Assembly (NCBI GenBank): GCA_024692565.1
Contig: JAILMN010000005.1
Location: 22,832 to 86,831, forward strand
Direction: 5' to 3'
DNA from: Paludibacteraceae bacterium
Lineage (GTDB): Bacteria; Bacteroidota; Bacteroidia; Bacteroidales; Paludibacteraceae
DNA: 64,000 nucleotides
Position 1 is the stretch's first letter, and the number at the start of each line of letters is the position of its first letter. The notes beneath the pieces were generated by a model. The model did not search any database, was not told where the DNA came from, and saw only the letters and a program-made list of their open reading frames with translations. Positions 9,023 through 17,581 of the stretch are shown here, piece by piece. The translations under genes were made by a program, and so were the position numbers.

Positions 9023-9978
9023 AAATGTGTCAAAGGAATAATCAATAGTCTCCAACCGAACCCTACGAGCGGGTGACAGGAGAAGAATGTTAAAAATGTA
9101 ACGATGATCAGTAACAATATATACGGAATGCCTACCACCAGTTCTACCCACCACGACCAGCGACCGCGTTTGCGGTCATAGACACTGATGAGGAACACAG
9201 CAAGGACGTATAGTGCGAAACCTAACGGCCAGGAAGTCAAGAACGGCGTTCCGGCGATGACGAACGGTTCGATAGCGCCTTCTTGAACCAACGGCGTACC
9301 GTCACTCAAGTGCGCCTGCTGCAAGAAGAACATCAGCTCTTCGGGTAAAAACAACCGTTCGTCTGACGTCATCGGTTGGTCGGCTTTGGAGCCAAAGAGC
9401 AAGTTGATACCTGCATTCGACCACGTGAGCGCACCGGTATAATGGCGAATGAACTTTCGATAGGTTGTGCCGGTATTACCCGTGTAGTCTGAGATAATCG
9501 TGTCGCCAAGCGCTTTGGCAATCAGCAGATAGGGTCGGGTAGCGCAGTTATCGAAAACGAAGTTATAAAGATACTTCCTGTTCTGTGGTTGATAGTTCTC
9601 CACCAGCGCTTCCCACACTTGTTCGCGTTGCGTCGGCGTAAGATTCAGTACCTGCTCATAAACGGGGCGGTTCGTCTCGTCGTATTCGCGCATAAACCAC
9701 CACATAGGCGAAGCGCCCAACTCATACCAGGTCTCGCCTTTCACGAACTTCCAATAGAAATGATCGGTATTAAAATCGAAGATACCGTAGTTGAACGCGA
9801 TGTCAATATCATTCTCTGCGTCCAACACGCGTATAGCCGTATGCCCGTAGCGCGCGTATAATTCAGTCCCCGGAGTGCAAGTGAGAAGAGAGATTTGAGC
9901 ATTGTCACTCAAACTCTTCGCATGTGCCGTCATTGCGCACAACAGACCGATCCATATGTATAAACACTTACGCCACAT
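8992..9978 (-). CDS. DUF4105 family exported/membrane protein
   Basis: A 328-residue protein with an N-terminal signal segment (MWRKCLYIWIGLLCAMTAHA), an extracytoplasmic domain and two or three hydrophobic helices near the C-terminus. The soluble part has ELYARYGHTAIRV and YNFVFDNCATRPY, a His and a Cys in conserved blocks. This is typical of DUF4105 and resembles a papain-like or LRAT-like Cys-His arrangement, though activity is unproven. The ATG at 9978 begins the signal peptide and overlaps the upstream PAP2 gene by 11 bp; its end overlaps the phosphatase-like gene by 31 bp. Confidence 0.82.
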   Translation of the reverse strand: MWRKCLYIWIGLLCAMTAHAKSLSDNAQISLLTCTPGTELYARYGHTAIRVLDAENDIDIAFNYGIFDFNTDHFYWKFVKGETWYELGASPMWWFMREYDETNRPVYEQVLNLTPTQREQVWEALVENYQPQNRKYLYNFVFDNCATRPYLLIAKALGDTIISDYTGNTGTTYRKFIRHYTGALTWSNAGINLLFGSKADQPMTSDERLFLPEELMFFLQQAHLSDGTPLVQEGAIEPFVIAGTPFLTSWPLGFALYVLAVFLISVYDRKRGRWSWWVELVVGIPYILLLIIVTFLTFFSCHPLVGFGWRLLIIPLTHLCARLVYIVR

Positions 9979-10606
9979 AGAAATAGATGCAATAGGGAAC
10001 AAACGTACAAACGATGCCGAGCAACCAACCGCTTATCACTTGTGCCGATGTGTGCGCGTTCAGGTACAGGCGCGCGTACATAAGAACGAGCGATAGGCAC
10101 GACCATAATACCACAGTGCCCCAAGTAGGAAAACCACCGATGCCCAAACAGTAACACATTAGGCCTCCGAACAAACCACCGAATCCCGTCAGGTGTGCGC
10201 TGATCTTCCAATGCCGGTTGATGAGCAGCACGCAGAAGATAGCAGCCACCGCACCGATGGCGATGAAACCCATGTATAGCGGTGCGTGCAGAATGGCGAT
10301 GACGAGGTATGCCCAAAAAGCAAAACCCATCGTCGCGTACAGGTAAGGCACCGTTCGTTCTTGTGCGTTGGCTATCTGAATATCTTCGATCTCACCTTTG
10401 CGAATCAACCAATAGATAGCCGACATCGGCAGCGCGCACGTGAGAATGAACGTACCGATAATTGCCACGATGCACCATACAGCCGTCAGCGATTCCACCT
10501 GCGTATGAAAGGCATAACAGAACAGCGCCATCCCATAGGTAGGTACAAAAAGCGGATAGAGTAGCACACTCAGCGCTTTGGCAATTATGTCGATGACCGA
10601 TTTCAT
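9968..10606 (-). CDS. PAP2-like integral membrane phosphatase family protein
   Basis: A 212-residue inner-membrane protein with about six hydrophobic helices. The KISAHLTGFGG segment and the later ARLYLNAHTSAQVISGW correspond to the second and third motifs of the type-2 phosphatidic acid phosphatase family, each with a candidate catalytic His. The canonical first motif is weak, with QERTVPY as the only candidate. Such proteins dephosphorylate lipid phosphates at the membrane. The start overlaps the rpoN stop by 4 bp, so the genes are probably translationally coupled. Confidence 0.78.
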   Translation of the reverse strand: MKSVIDIIAKALSVLLYPLFVPTYGMALFCYAFHTQVESLTAVWCIVAIIGTFILTCALPMSAIYWLIRKGEIEDIQIANAQERTVPYLYATMGFAFWAYLVIAILHAPLYMGFIAIGAVAAIFCVLLINRHWKISAHLTGFGGLFGGLMCYCLGIGGFPTWGTVVLWSCLSLVLMYARLYLNAHTSAQVISGWLLGIVCTFVPYCIYFYVA

Positions 10607-12099
10607 AGGCTTTTTCTCAGACGTGCCACAGGTACACCTAATAGGTCGCGGTACTTGGCAATCGTACGGCGCGCAATAGGGTATCCGTGTTCGCCCATCA
10701 GTTCTACCAACTGTTCGTCCGTCAGTGGGTTGCGTTTATCTTCGTTATCAATCAGTTCCTGTAAAATCTTCTTTATCTCTCGCGTGGAGATCTCATCGCC
10801 TTCAGCATTCGTCATCGCTTCGGAGAAGAAATACTTTAGCGGATAGATGCCATACCGCGTCTGCACATACTTACTGTTGCTTACACGTGAGATGGTCGAT
10901 ACATCGAAACCCGTGCGCGTAGCAATATCTTGCAGCACCATCGGTTTCAGACTCGTCTCTTCGCCGTCCAAGAAGAAATCGTATTGAAACCGCAAGATCT
11001 CAGTCATCGTTTTCATCAGCGTTTCGTTGCGTTGTTTGATGGCGTCGATGAACCATTTCGCTGAGTCTAATTTCTGCTTGATAAACTGTGCTGCCTGCCT
11101 GTTCTCTTCGGTTTTAGGCATCGAGTCATAGTCCTTGAGCATCTCGCTATAGTCACGGCTGACGTGCAACTCAGGTATGTCACCTGTATTCAGCACCACG
11201 TATAACTCATCGTCCCGCTCTTCGATGAAGAAATCCGGTATAATCGTTTCGCGTTGGGTCTCATAGACCGAACCGGTGAACGCGTTGGCGGGCTTCTGAT
11301 TAAGGCGCACAATCTCTTGTACGGCGGCTTGGAACTCTTCGTCCGTGCACCCCAGACGCAACTTCAGTTTGTCGAAATGATGTTTCGAGAACGCATCGAA
11401 ATGTTCGCTCAGTATGGTGTGTGCCAACTCGATAGCAGGTGTCTGCGGCTCTTTGACTTCCAGTTGCTTTAGCAAACACTCCTGCAGGTTAGCGCTGGCG
11501 ATGCCGGGAGGGTCGAACTCTTTTATCTGCTGTACGATGTCTTCCATTTCGGCGTCGGTCACCTGTATCTGCTCTTGGAACATCAGGTCGTCTACCAACT
11601 GCTCGGTCGTACGACGCAGGTAACCGTCATCGTCGATATTGCCCAACACCCACTTGGCTATATGCCGCTGCGGTTTGGTCATGTTAGTCAGGTAGATCTG
11701 CGATTTCAGTTCTTCAATCAGACTACTGCCACCGATGATCGGCACTTCGCGTTGATCTTGATCCGCAGGGTTGTATTGCTGGTGCAGCATATAACTCGGC
11801 GTCTCGTCGTCAGACACGTATTGCTCGTAGTTGAAATCTTCGTTCTGCAGCGGGTCGCGGTCATCTTCGTAACCGTCCTCCGGCATATAGTTATCATCGA
11901 ACTCGTCTTCCTCTAACCCTCTAATCTTCTCATCCAACTCATCCTTTCCTTCCTCTAACGCAGGGTTCTCCTGCAACTCTTCGTTGATACGTTGATTCAA
12001 CTCGATAGAAGGAATCTCGAGCATGCGAATGACCAGAATCTGGTTAGGCGACAACTTGGTTGTCTGCGTTAATGTCTGATTGAGTCCGATAGATTGCAT
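10603..12099 (-). CDS. rpoN: RNA polymerase sigma-54 factor
   Basis: A 498-residue sigma-54. Region I begins with SIGLNQTLTQTTKLSPNQIL, rich in Leu and Gln and needed for activator response. It is followed by a very acidic region II (EEGKDELDEKIRGLEEDEFD), the core-binding region, and the C-terminal RpoN box ARRTIAKYRDLLGVP that reads the -24 promoter element. Length and order are normal. It would direct activator-dependent transcription. No -24/-12 promoter was picked out in this window, and no enhancer-binding activator gene is nearby. It is embedded in the nusB-to-engB run. Confidence 0.96.
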   Translation of the reverse strand: MQSIGLNQTLTQTTKLSPNQILVIRMLEIPSIELNQRINEELQENPALEEGKDELDEKIRGLEEDEFDDNYMPEDGYEDDRDPLQNEDFNYEQYVSDDETPSYMLHQQYNPADQDQREVPIIGGSSLIEELKSQIYLTNMTKPQRHIAKWVLGNIDDDGYLRRTTEQLVDDLMFQEQIQVTDAEMEDIVQQIKEFDPPGIASANLQECLLKQLEVKEPQTPAIELAHTILSEHFDAFSKHHFDKLKLRLGCTDEEFQAAVQEIVRLNQKPANAFTGSVYETQRETIIPDFFIEERDDELYVVLNTGDIPELHVSRDYSEMLKDYDSMPKTEENRQAAQFIKQKLDSAKWFIDAIKQRNETLMKTMTEILRFQYDFFLDGEETSLKPMVLQDIATRTGFDVSTISRVSNSKYVQTRYGIYPLKYFFSEAMTNAEGDEISTREIKKILQELIDNEDKRNPLTDEQLVELMGEHGYPIARRTIAKYRDLLGVPVARLRKSL

Positions 12100-12100
12100 A

Positions 12101-12128
12101 AAAATCTAAAATATAAAATTTTAAATAT
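12101..12128. repeat. Four AT-rich heptamers between rpoN and the aminotransferase gene
   Basis: aaaatct-aaaatat-aaaattt-taaatat fill the 21-bp gap and the 3' end of the aminotransferase gene. Confidence 0.55.
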
Positions 12129-13251
12129 TTATCAGTTCCAGGACGTTGGAAGTGATAAATGCCAACTGTTCTTCATCCAACTCCGTATGCATCGGCAGCG
12201 ACAGTACGCAACTTGCCAGCCGTTCTGCTACAGGAAAATCTCCATCTTTATACCGTGCATCACGGTACGCTTTCTGTTGGTGCAACGGCACGGGATAATA
12301 GACCATCGAAGGTATCCCGCGTTCTGCCAATTGTTCACGCAACTTATCCCGATCCGCACCTAACACTCGCAGCGTATATTGATGGAATACATGCGTAGAG
12401 TGGGGTTCACGTCCCGGAATGAGCAGTTTATCATTGCCTGCGAACGCCTCATCATAATATGTCGCAGCGCGTTGACGCGTAGCGATGTACTCATTCAAAT
12501 GCGGCAACTTGGCATCCAGCACAGCAGCTTGAATCGAATCCAAACGACTGTTCACGCCCACCTCGTCATGATGATACCGCACACGGCAACCGTGATTAGC
12601 AATCGCGCGCATCTTATCGGCTAACGCATCATCGTTGGTGAAGATCGCGCCTCCGTCACCGTAGCAACCGAGGTTCTTGGACGGGAAGAACGACGTGCAA
12701 CCGATGTGACCCATCGTTCCCGCTTGTCTGGTCTCGCCATTAGCGAACGTGTACTGTGCTCCGATGGCTTGACAAGCGTCTTCCACTACAAACAAGTTGT
12801 GCTCACGCGCCAGCGCCATGATGGCCTCCATGTTGGCGCATTGACCGAACAAGTGTACCGGTACGATCGCTTTGGTACGCGGCGTGATAGCACGACGAAC
12901 GGACTCCACATCCATATTCATCGTCTCCCACTCAACGTCCACCACCACCGGTGTCAAACCCAACAGCGCCACCACTTCAGCAGTAGCGATGAAGGTGAAA
13001 GTAGGAGTGATGACCTCGTCACCGGGTTTCAGCCCCAGCGCCATCAGCGCTATCTGCAACGCGTCCGTACCGTTACCCACTGGAATCACATGCTTTGCAC
13101 CCGTGTATGCCTCTAAGTGTTCCGCAAAAGACGTCACTTTGGCGCCCTTGATGAACGCTGCCGAGTCAATCACCTCTTGGATGCCGGCATCAATATCCTG
13201 CTTGATGTGCGCGTACTGCGTCTGCAGGTCAACCATCTGAATCTTTTTCAT
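12121..13251 (-). CDS. DegT/DnrJ/EryC1 sugar aminotransferase, WlbC/WbpE-like
   Basis: A 376-residue PLP-dependent aminotransferase of fold type I. NGTDALQIALMAL, DEVITPTFTFIATAE, VVEDACQAIGA and TSFFPSKNLGCYGDGGA (holding the PLP lysine) are in place. The last block and GVNSRLDSIQAA closely resemble WbpE/WlbC enzymes, which convert UDP-3-keto-GlcNAc uronic acid to the 3-amino sugar. A WlbA-like dehydrogenase for the preceding step lies at 43.2 kb, about 30 kb away, supporting this specificity. The ATG at 13251 overlaps the upstream TGA by 1 bp; the GTG one codon upstream is less likely. Confidence 0.88.
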   Translation of the reverse strand: MKKIQMVDLQTQYAHIKQDIDAGIQEVIDSAAFIKGAKVTSFAEHLEAYTGAKHVIPVGNGTDALQIALMALGLKPGDEVITPTFTFIATAEVVALLGLTPVVVDVEWETMNMDVESVRRAITPRTKAIVPVHLFGQCANMEAIMALAREHNLFVVEDACQAIGAQYTFANGETRQAGTMGHIGCTSFFPSKNLGCYGDGGAIFTNDDALADKMRAIANHGCRVRYHHDEVGVNSRLDSIQAAVLDAKLPHLNEYIATRQRAATYYDEAFAGNDKLLIPGREPHSTHVFHQYTLRVLGADRDKLREQLAERGIPSMVYYPVPLHQQKAYRDARYKDGDFPVAERLASCVLSLPMHTELDEEQLAFITSNVLELINI

Positions 13252-14183
13252 CACTCAATCAAAAATTCCACAACACCCGGGTAAGCCCAAGCGTCCGTGA
13301 TAAACGGGTTACTATAGTGCAACTCCACGTCTAATTTCTCTTTCTGCTCCGGATAATAGTGACATTTAGCACTGATGTCTTCGGGCATCACTTGCGCAAA
13401 ATGACTCAAGCCAACGCGCACACTTACTTCCACCTCATGCGGGAACAAGTGTATATGTACTCCTTCGGGAACACCGCTCACCTGCAGCGGCACGATGAAT
13501 TTCTTCTCCGTGAAACGCTCGGTGATGATGCGCAGATCGACGCTGTCCACCTCGGCACGAACACCTTGCGGCAGCGCCAACGCTACATGCATTTGTACCG
13601 TGTCGCTCACGTCTTCCAGCTCTATCGCTTCGGTGAACAATGTGTCGATAGTGCTCAGCGTCTTGTCCTGACCGTAGATCTTCACACGCGTGCGACTCAG
13701 CTCCGGTTTACCTACCAATTGGTACTCGTCTGCCAAGGTCAACTCGCAACGCGTCGCTACATGAACATTCTTCTCCTGCTCCGTAAAATACGTGCAAGTG
13801 ATTTCTTCCGGCCATGTGTCAATCAGACTACTTGAACTCTGTAATAGGTCACTGATACTGCGGCGAAGCACATCCGAAGGGACGTGTATCGTGCCCTTCT
13901 CGCCCTGAATGTAACGGCGTAAGTTAATCGTCAGATGCAAGGGCTCGCTGTGGTAGATATTCAATTGCTGACCAGCGTCGCGCACCTCGATCATCACCGT
14001 ATCCGGCAGTTTTTCTCCCAGACCGATAGCACCCGGCTTATTCGTGTACTGCATAAGAACAGGCACACGCGTCGTGCGTACAGAGTGCATCGCATGACCG
14101 TACCAGATGAACGCAGCTAACACGACGAACAGCAGGAACGTCAGAACCTCCGTTAACCGAATATTTTTCCAAAAGCTCTTCAC
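13251..14183 (-). CDS. YbbR-like domain protein
   Basis: A 310-residue protein with one N-terminal transmembrane helix (TEVLTFLLFVVLAAFIWY) and an extracytoplasmic part made of YbbR-like repeats, for example KPELSRTRVKIYGQDKTLS and VPLQVSGVPEGVHIHLFPHE. Its place directly after yajC and nusB matches the usual Bacteroidales order, in which a YbbR-like gene follows yajC. In Firmicutes the related CdaR regulates a diadenylate cyclase, but no cyclase gene is visible here, so the role is open. The stop overlaps the next start by 1 bp. Confidence 0.83.
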   Translation of the reverse strand: MKSFWKNIRLTEVLTFLLFVVLAAFIWYGHAMHSVRTTRVPVLMQYTNKPGAIGLGEKLPDTVMIEVRDAGQQLNIYHSEPLHLTINLRRYIQGEKGTIHVPSDVLRRSISDLLQSSSSLIDTWPEEITCTYFTEQEKNVHVATRCELTLADEYQLVGKPELSRTRVKIYGQDKTLSTIDTLFTEAIELEDVSDTVQMHVALALPQGVRAEVDSVDLRIITERFTEKKFIVPLQVSGVPEGVHIHLFPHEVEVSVRVGLSHFAQVMPEDISAKCHYYPEQKEKLDVELHYSNPFITDAWAYPGVVEFLIE

Positions 14184-14516
14184 TTACTTCTTCTCCTGCG
14201 AAGCAGCAGCCTCCGAAGCGTCTGCGTAAACGCTCTCTTTGCTTACTTTGATGGTCACGTCTTTGGCAATCGTGATGATGAAAGCGGCGTCTTGCACCTC
14301 TTTGATCTCACCGTAGATACCACCTGCGGTCACTACTTTGTCGCCTTTCTTCATCGCCTCACGCTGTTTCTGAAGCTCTTTCTGCTTCTTCGTCTGAGGG
14401 CGAATCATAAAGAAATAAAATACTACGAAGATCAGGATCATCATAATCCAGAAACTCCATTGACTACCTTGTGCTTGTGCAGCGCCTTCTGCCTGCAATA
14501 AAATCAAATTTAACAT
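14184..14516 (-). CDS. yajC: Sec translocon accessory protein YajC
   Basis: A 110-residue single-pass membrane protein. The membrane helix WSFWIMMILIFVVFYFFMI is followed by the diagnostic RPQTKKQKELQKQREAMKKG and then a small domain with VVTAGGIYGEI, all standard for YajC. It associates with SecDF in protein export. It ends directly next to the YbbR-like gene and starts 28 bp after nusB. Confidence 0.94.
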   Translation of the reverse strand: MLNLILLQAEGAAQAQGSQWSFWIMMILIFVVFYFFMIRPQTKKQKELQKQREAMKKGDKVVTAGGIYGEIKEVQDAAFIITIAKDVTIKVSKESVYADASEAAASQEKK

Positions 14517-14544
14517 AATATAAACTTTTTAAACATTTTTATAC

Positions 14545-15498
14545 TTATTTGAGAATCTCCGCCTTAAATAACTTCCCTTCGTTTTTTAGGTCGCGAAGGA
14601 TCTCCGTCAGGATGCCGTTAATGAACATGTAACTTTTCTCGCCCGAGTACTCTTTTGCCAACTCGATATATTCGTTCATCGATACCGTTAGCGCGATTTG
14701 CTCGAACTCTGTGATCTCTGCCAATGCGGCCTCCAAGATGATGCGATCCATATACGCGATACGGTCGGCTTCCCAACCCTTCAAGTGACTGTTAATCAAC
14801 TGTTCGTACTGCTCATGACCGTCTAACGCTTTCTGCAGCAAGTCCATCGCGAATTGCAATTCATCCTCGCTGTCGAACATCTCTAATAGCGGCGTGTCCG
14901 GAGTGCTGTCTTCCCGGAAACGCTTGATGGTCTTAATCACATAACTGATCACGATGTCCGCATCCGTCGCCCAGTTGCTTTTGTCCAACACCACTTCCAT
15001 CTCGTCCAATGCGTCATATAACACCTCGTTCCCCGGCAGCAGGTGTTGGAAAATCTGCCGCCACAGACGTTTGTCATCCTCATACGTGCACGTCTCCGCC
15101 TCCATATACTGGCGGTAAAAATCACTCTCCGTCAACTGACGATACGTATCACTCACCGCCTGCATAGCGCTCTCCCAACTCAATCTTTGCTCCTGCACAC
15201 GACTGCGCAACGCACGGTTGTCAAACACCTGCTGCGCCAAACGATTGTCCACAAATCGACGGTTAGCCTGCCAATTCGCATGCGTCGCACGGGCACGGGC
15301 ACTCTGCTCCTCCAAATGCTGCTGCGCGTAGCGAGTCAACTCGTTCACAAAATCCAGCATCACAAAATACAGATCATACGTGTCCGCAAAACTCTTACGC
15401 AACTCCTTGCGCGCGGAAGCCACCGTCTTGTCCTTGTCTTGATAATAGGCGAACAGCGTCTGTACCACTCGTGTCCGCACCATCGTTCTGTTTATCAT
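14545..15498 (-). CDS. nusB: Transcription antitermination protein NusB (long Bacteroidota form)
   Basis: A 317-residue protein. The NusB RNA-binding helical domain is the C-terminal part, recognisable from DRIILEAALAEI and the ending YSGEKSYMFINGILTEIL. The first half is an all-helical extension found in Bacteroidota NusB and not in the roughly 140-residue E. coli protein. NusB acts with NusE/S10 in rRNA antitermination. It is the first gene of the long minus-strand run, and a good promoter lies 48 bp upstream. Confidence 0.92.
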   Translation of the reverse strand: MINRTMVRTRVVQTLFAYYQDKDKTVASARKELRKSFADTYDLYFVMLDFVNELTRYAQQHLEEQSARARATHANWQANRRFVDNRLAQQVFDNRALRSRVQEQRLSWESAMQAVSDTYRQLTESDFYRQYMEAETCTYEDDKRLWRQIFQHLLPGNEVLYDALDEMEVVLDKSNWATDADIVISYVIKTIKRFREDSTPDTPLLEMFDSEDELQFAMDLLQKALDGHEQYEQLINSHLKGWEADRIAYMDRIILEAALAEITEFEQIALTVSMNEYIELAKEYSGEKSYMFINGILTEILRDLKNEGKLFKAEILK

Positions 15499-15545
15499 AA
15501 TTCCTTCTTTATAGGCTTTTGATTCTTAGTCATACAAAATCGGGC

Positions 15546-15577
15546 GCAAAATTACAAAAAAATTTTCATATGTGCAA
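15546..15577 (-). promoter_or_regulatory. Promoter for the nusB gene run
   Basis: On the minus strand TTGCACATATG is followed about 20 bp later by TAATTTTGC (complement of 15546-15554), fitting the Bacteroidota primary-sigma pattern. It points toward nusB, and no equally good promoter is seen before later genes of the run. Confidence 0.75.
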
Positions 15578-15615
15578 GCGCGCGCGCGTTTTTCCGTATT
15601 TTTTTGTTATAAAAC

Positions 15616-15647
15616 TTGCATATGTCAAAAAAAAGCCGTACCTTTGC
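15616..15647 (+). promoter_or_regulatory. Promoter for the DUF3276 gene
   Basis: TTGCATATGTC at 15616-15626 and TACCTTTGC at 15639-15647 form a textbook Bacteroidota promoter about 30 bp before the ATG at 15678. It is divergent from, and about 70 bp away from, the nusB promoter. A CG-alternating run (gcgcgcgcg) lies between the two. Confidence 0.8.
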
Positions 15648-15677
15648 ACCGGATTTTTAACTAAAACAGTTGATCAT

Positions 15678-16037
15678 ATGGAGAAGAATCAAGAAGAAAG
15701 ACGCGAACAGGAGATCGTTTACAGCCGTTCCGTCAAGGCAGGGAAGCGTATTTACTACTTAGACGTACGCAAAGCACGTAACAACGATTTGTATCTCTGT
15801 ATCACGGAGAGCAAACGCCGTCAGGGTGAAGAAGGCGAAGTGCCGTCGTTCGAAAAACACAAGCTCTTCCTCTACAAAGAGGATTTTGCGCACTTCACCG
15901 AGGGCTTGCAAGACGTCATCGCTTATGTACAGAGCCAATTAGGAGACATCGAAGCCCGTCCGGAATTCGTTCCTGAAGCAGAGAAAGAAGAGGGTGAGGA
16001 GTCGAAGAAAAAAGGACTCTTCGGCATCTTCAAATAA
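15678..16037 (+). CDS. DUF3276 / PUR-alpha-like nucleic-acid-binding protein
   Basis: A 119-residue soluble protein with VYSRSVKAGKRIYYLDVRKA and DLYLCITESKRR, the single PUR-type repeat seen in the DUF3276 family of Bacteroidota and Borrelia. It also has a charged tail ending KKKGLFGIFK. PUR proteins bind single-stranded DNA or RNA; the cellular target here is unknown. The ATG at 15678 is chosen over an earlier in-frame codon because it sits just downstream of a clear promoter. The 3' end overlaps the convergent coaBC by 8 bp. Confidence 0.88.
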   Translation: MEKNQEERREQEIVYSRSVKAGKRIYYLDVRKARNNDLYLCITESKRRQGEEGEVPSFEKHKLFLYKEDFAHFTEGLQDVIAYVQSQLGDIEARPEFVPEAEKEEGEESKKKGLFGIFK

Positions 16038-17244
16038 GCGCATCCAGAATACCTTCTGCGATAGACGCTTTGCTTTGCAGCGGTAGTTCGACCGAGCTTC
16101 CGTCTGCGCGAAGGATGGTGACGCGGTTGGTCTCGGTTCCGAAACCCGCTCCGGCGTCACGAAGAGAATTAAGGACAATGGCGTCCAACGATTTGCGTTG
16201 CATCTTATGCAGCGCATTTTCTTTTTCATTATTGGTCTCAAGCGCAAAACCAATCAATTGTTGATCTGCACGTTTGCTTTCGCCTAACGCACGAGCGATA
16301 TCTTTTGTCTCTTTCAAAGAAAGAGTTAGAGAATTTGCAGTCTTGAGATCATCTTTCTTAATCTTCTGCTCGGCGCGTTCGGCTGGCGTGAAGTCCGCTA
16401 CAGCAGCGCATAAGATCGCGGTGTCGGCTTTCGGCCATTCGGCAGCACAGGCTTCATACATCGCTTGCGCCGAGAGTGCTTGCACACAACGGATCGTGCC
16501 GAACGGCGCTAACACAACCTGACTCATTGCCCCGTGTACCAGTGTCACTTGTGCACCGCGTCGTGCGCACGCTTGCGCCAAAGCTACGCCCATCTTACCG
16601 GTGGAGTAGTTACTGATAAAACGCACCGGGTCAATCTGTTCCTGCGTAGCACCGGCAGTGATAAGCACCTTCTTACCCACCATCGTCCGCGGCGTCAACG
16701 CATACTCGATCGCTTCCTGCAGCACTTCGACTTCGGGCATCCGTCCTTTGCCGACAACGCCGCACGCGAGCTGTCCTTCTGCCGGTTCCAGCACACGTAC
16801 ATTGTCCCATGAACGCAAGGTCTGAACGGCCTGCTGCGTAGCAGGACACTCCCACATCTTATCGTTCATGGCCGGCGCCAATACGATCGGTTTACGTGCC
16901 GCACAGGAGCAGAACGTGGTGGTCAGCGCGTCGTCAGCAATGCCGGACGCCATCTTACCTAACACGTTTGCCGTAGCCGGTGCTACCAGCATCACATCGC
17001 ACCAGTCGGGTAGGGAAATATGCTCCGTCGAATGCTCATTGATAGCGGCAAACACATCCGAATAAACCCTGCTACCGGAAACGGTCTGCAGGGTTAGTTC
17101 GGTCACGAACTGCAGGGCATTACGCGTCGTCGTTACCCGAACTTCCGCGCCCGCTTTGACCAGCGAACGAATCAATTCCGGCATCTTATACGCAGCAATC
17201 CCGCCGCTGATTCCGACTAAAATGTGTTTACCTTGTAAAGGCAT
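16030..17244 (-). CDS. coaBC: Bifunctional phosphopantothenoylcysteine decarboxylase / synthetase CoaBC
   Basis: A 404-residue coenzyme A biosynthesis enzyme. The N-terminal CoaC flavoprotein begins HILVGISGGIAAYKMPELI, has the active-site His region in STEHISLPDW and the PAMNDKMW motif. The CoaB half starts near residue 190 (KKVLITAGATQEQIDPVRFI, SNYSTGKMG) and includes the KKDD loop with the acyl-intermediate lysine region. Length is normal. It overlaps rpoZ by 1 bp at its start and forms a bamD-rpoZ-coaBC operon, a gene order common in Bacteroidales. Confidence 0.96.
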   Translation of the reverse strand: MPLQGKHILVGISGGIAAYKMPELIRSLVKAGAEVRVTTTRNALQFVTELTLQTVSGSRVYSDVFAAINEHSTEHISLPDWCDVMLVAPATANVLGKMASGIADDALTTTFCSCAARKPIVLAPAMNDKMWECPATQQAVQTLRSWDNVRVLEPAEGQLACGVVGKGRMPEVEVLQEAIEYALTPRTMVGKKVLITAGATQEQIDPVRFISNYSTGKMGVALAQACARRGAQVTLVHGAMSQVVLAPFGTIRCVQALSAQAMYEACAAEWPKADTAILCAAVADFTPAERAEQKIKKDDLKTANSLTLSLKETKDIARALGESKRADQQLIGFALETNNEKENALHKMQRKSLDAIVLNSLRDAGAGFGTETNRVTILRADGSSVELPLQSKASIAEGILDALI

Positions 17245-17576
17245 TACTTTAACACTTCGTCGCGGTTACCGGAGCGGTACACCAGGTCGCCGTCGATGAA
17301 CTCTTGTGTAGCCATTAACGTTGGCTTCGGCAGACGCTCGTACTGACGACTGATCTCGATCTGCTCTTTGTTCTCAAACGTCTCGTCGAGTGCATCTTGC
17401 GGGATCGAGAAATCCTGCAGTTTGGCATCCAGCTCACGCTTGATTCCACTACTGATCTGGTTTGCGCGTTTAGCGATGATAGCCACGGTCTCATACACGT
17501 TTCCCACCGGTTCGGTGAGCTGGTTGATGTCACGTGTTACCGTGTTCTTGGGGGCTTTAGAATTTTTGTAATCCAT
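17244..17576 (-). CDS. rpoZ: RNA polymerase omega subunit (RpoZ/Rpb6 family)
   Basis: A 110-residue protein of the Bacteroidota omega type. The core VYETVAIIAKRANQIS corresponds to the conserved omega helix that clamps beta-prime, and PTLMATQEFIDGDLVYR closes the protein. It stabilises RNA polymerase assembly. It lies 5 bp after bamD and overlaps coaBC by 1 bp. Confidence 0.88.
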   Translation of the reverse strand: MDYKNSKAPKNTVTRDINQLTEPVGNVYETVAIIAKRANQISSGIKRELDAKLQDFSIPQDALDETFENKEQIEISRQYERLPKPTLMATQEFIDGDLVYRSGNRDEVLK

Positions 17577-17581
17577 ATTCG

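Noticed and set aside
15579..15592. The gcgcgcgcg run as Z-DNA or a regulatory site
   Set aside because: Only a few alternating steps between divergent promoters; nothing else supports a function.
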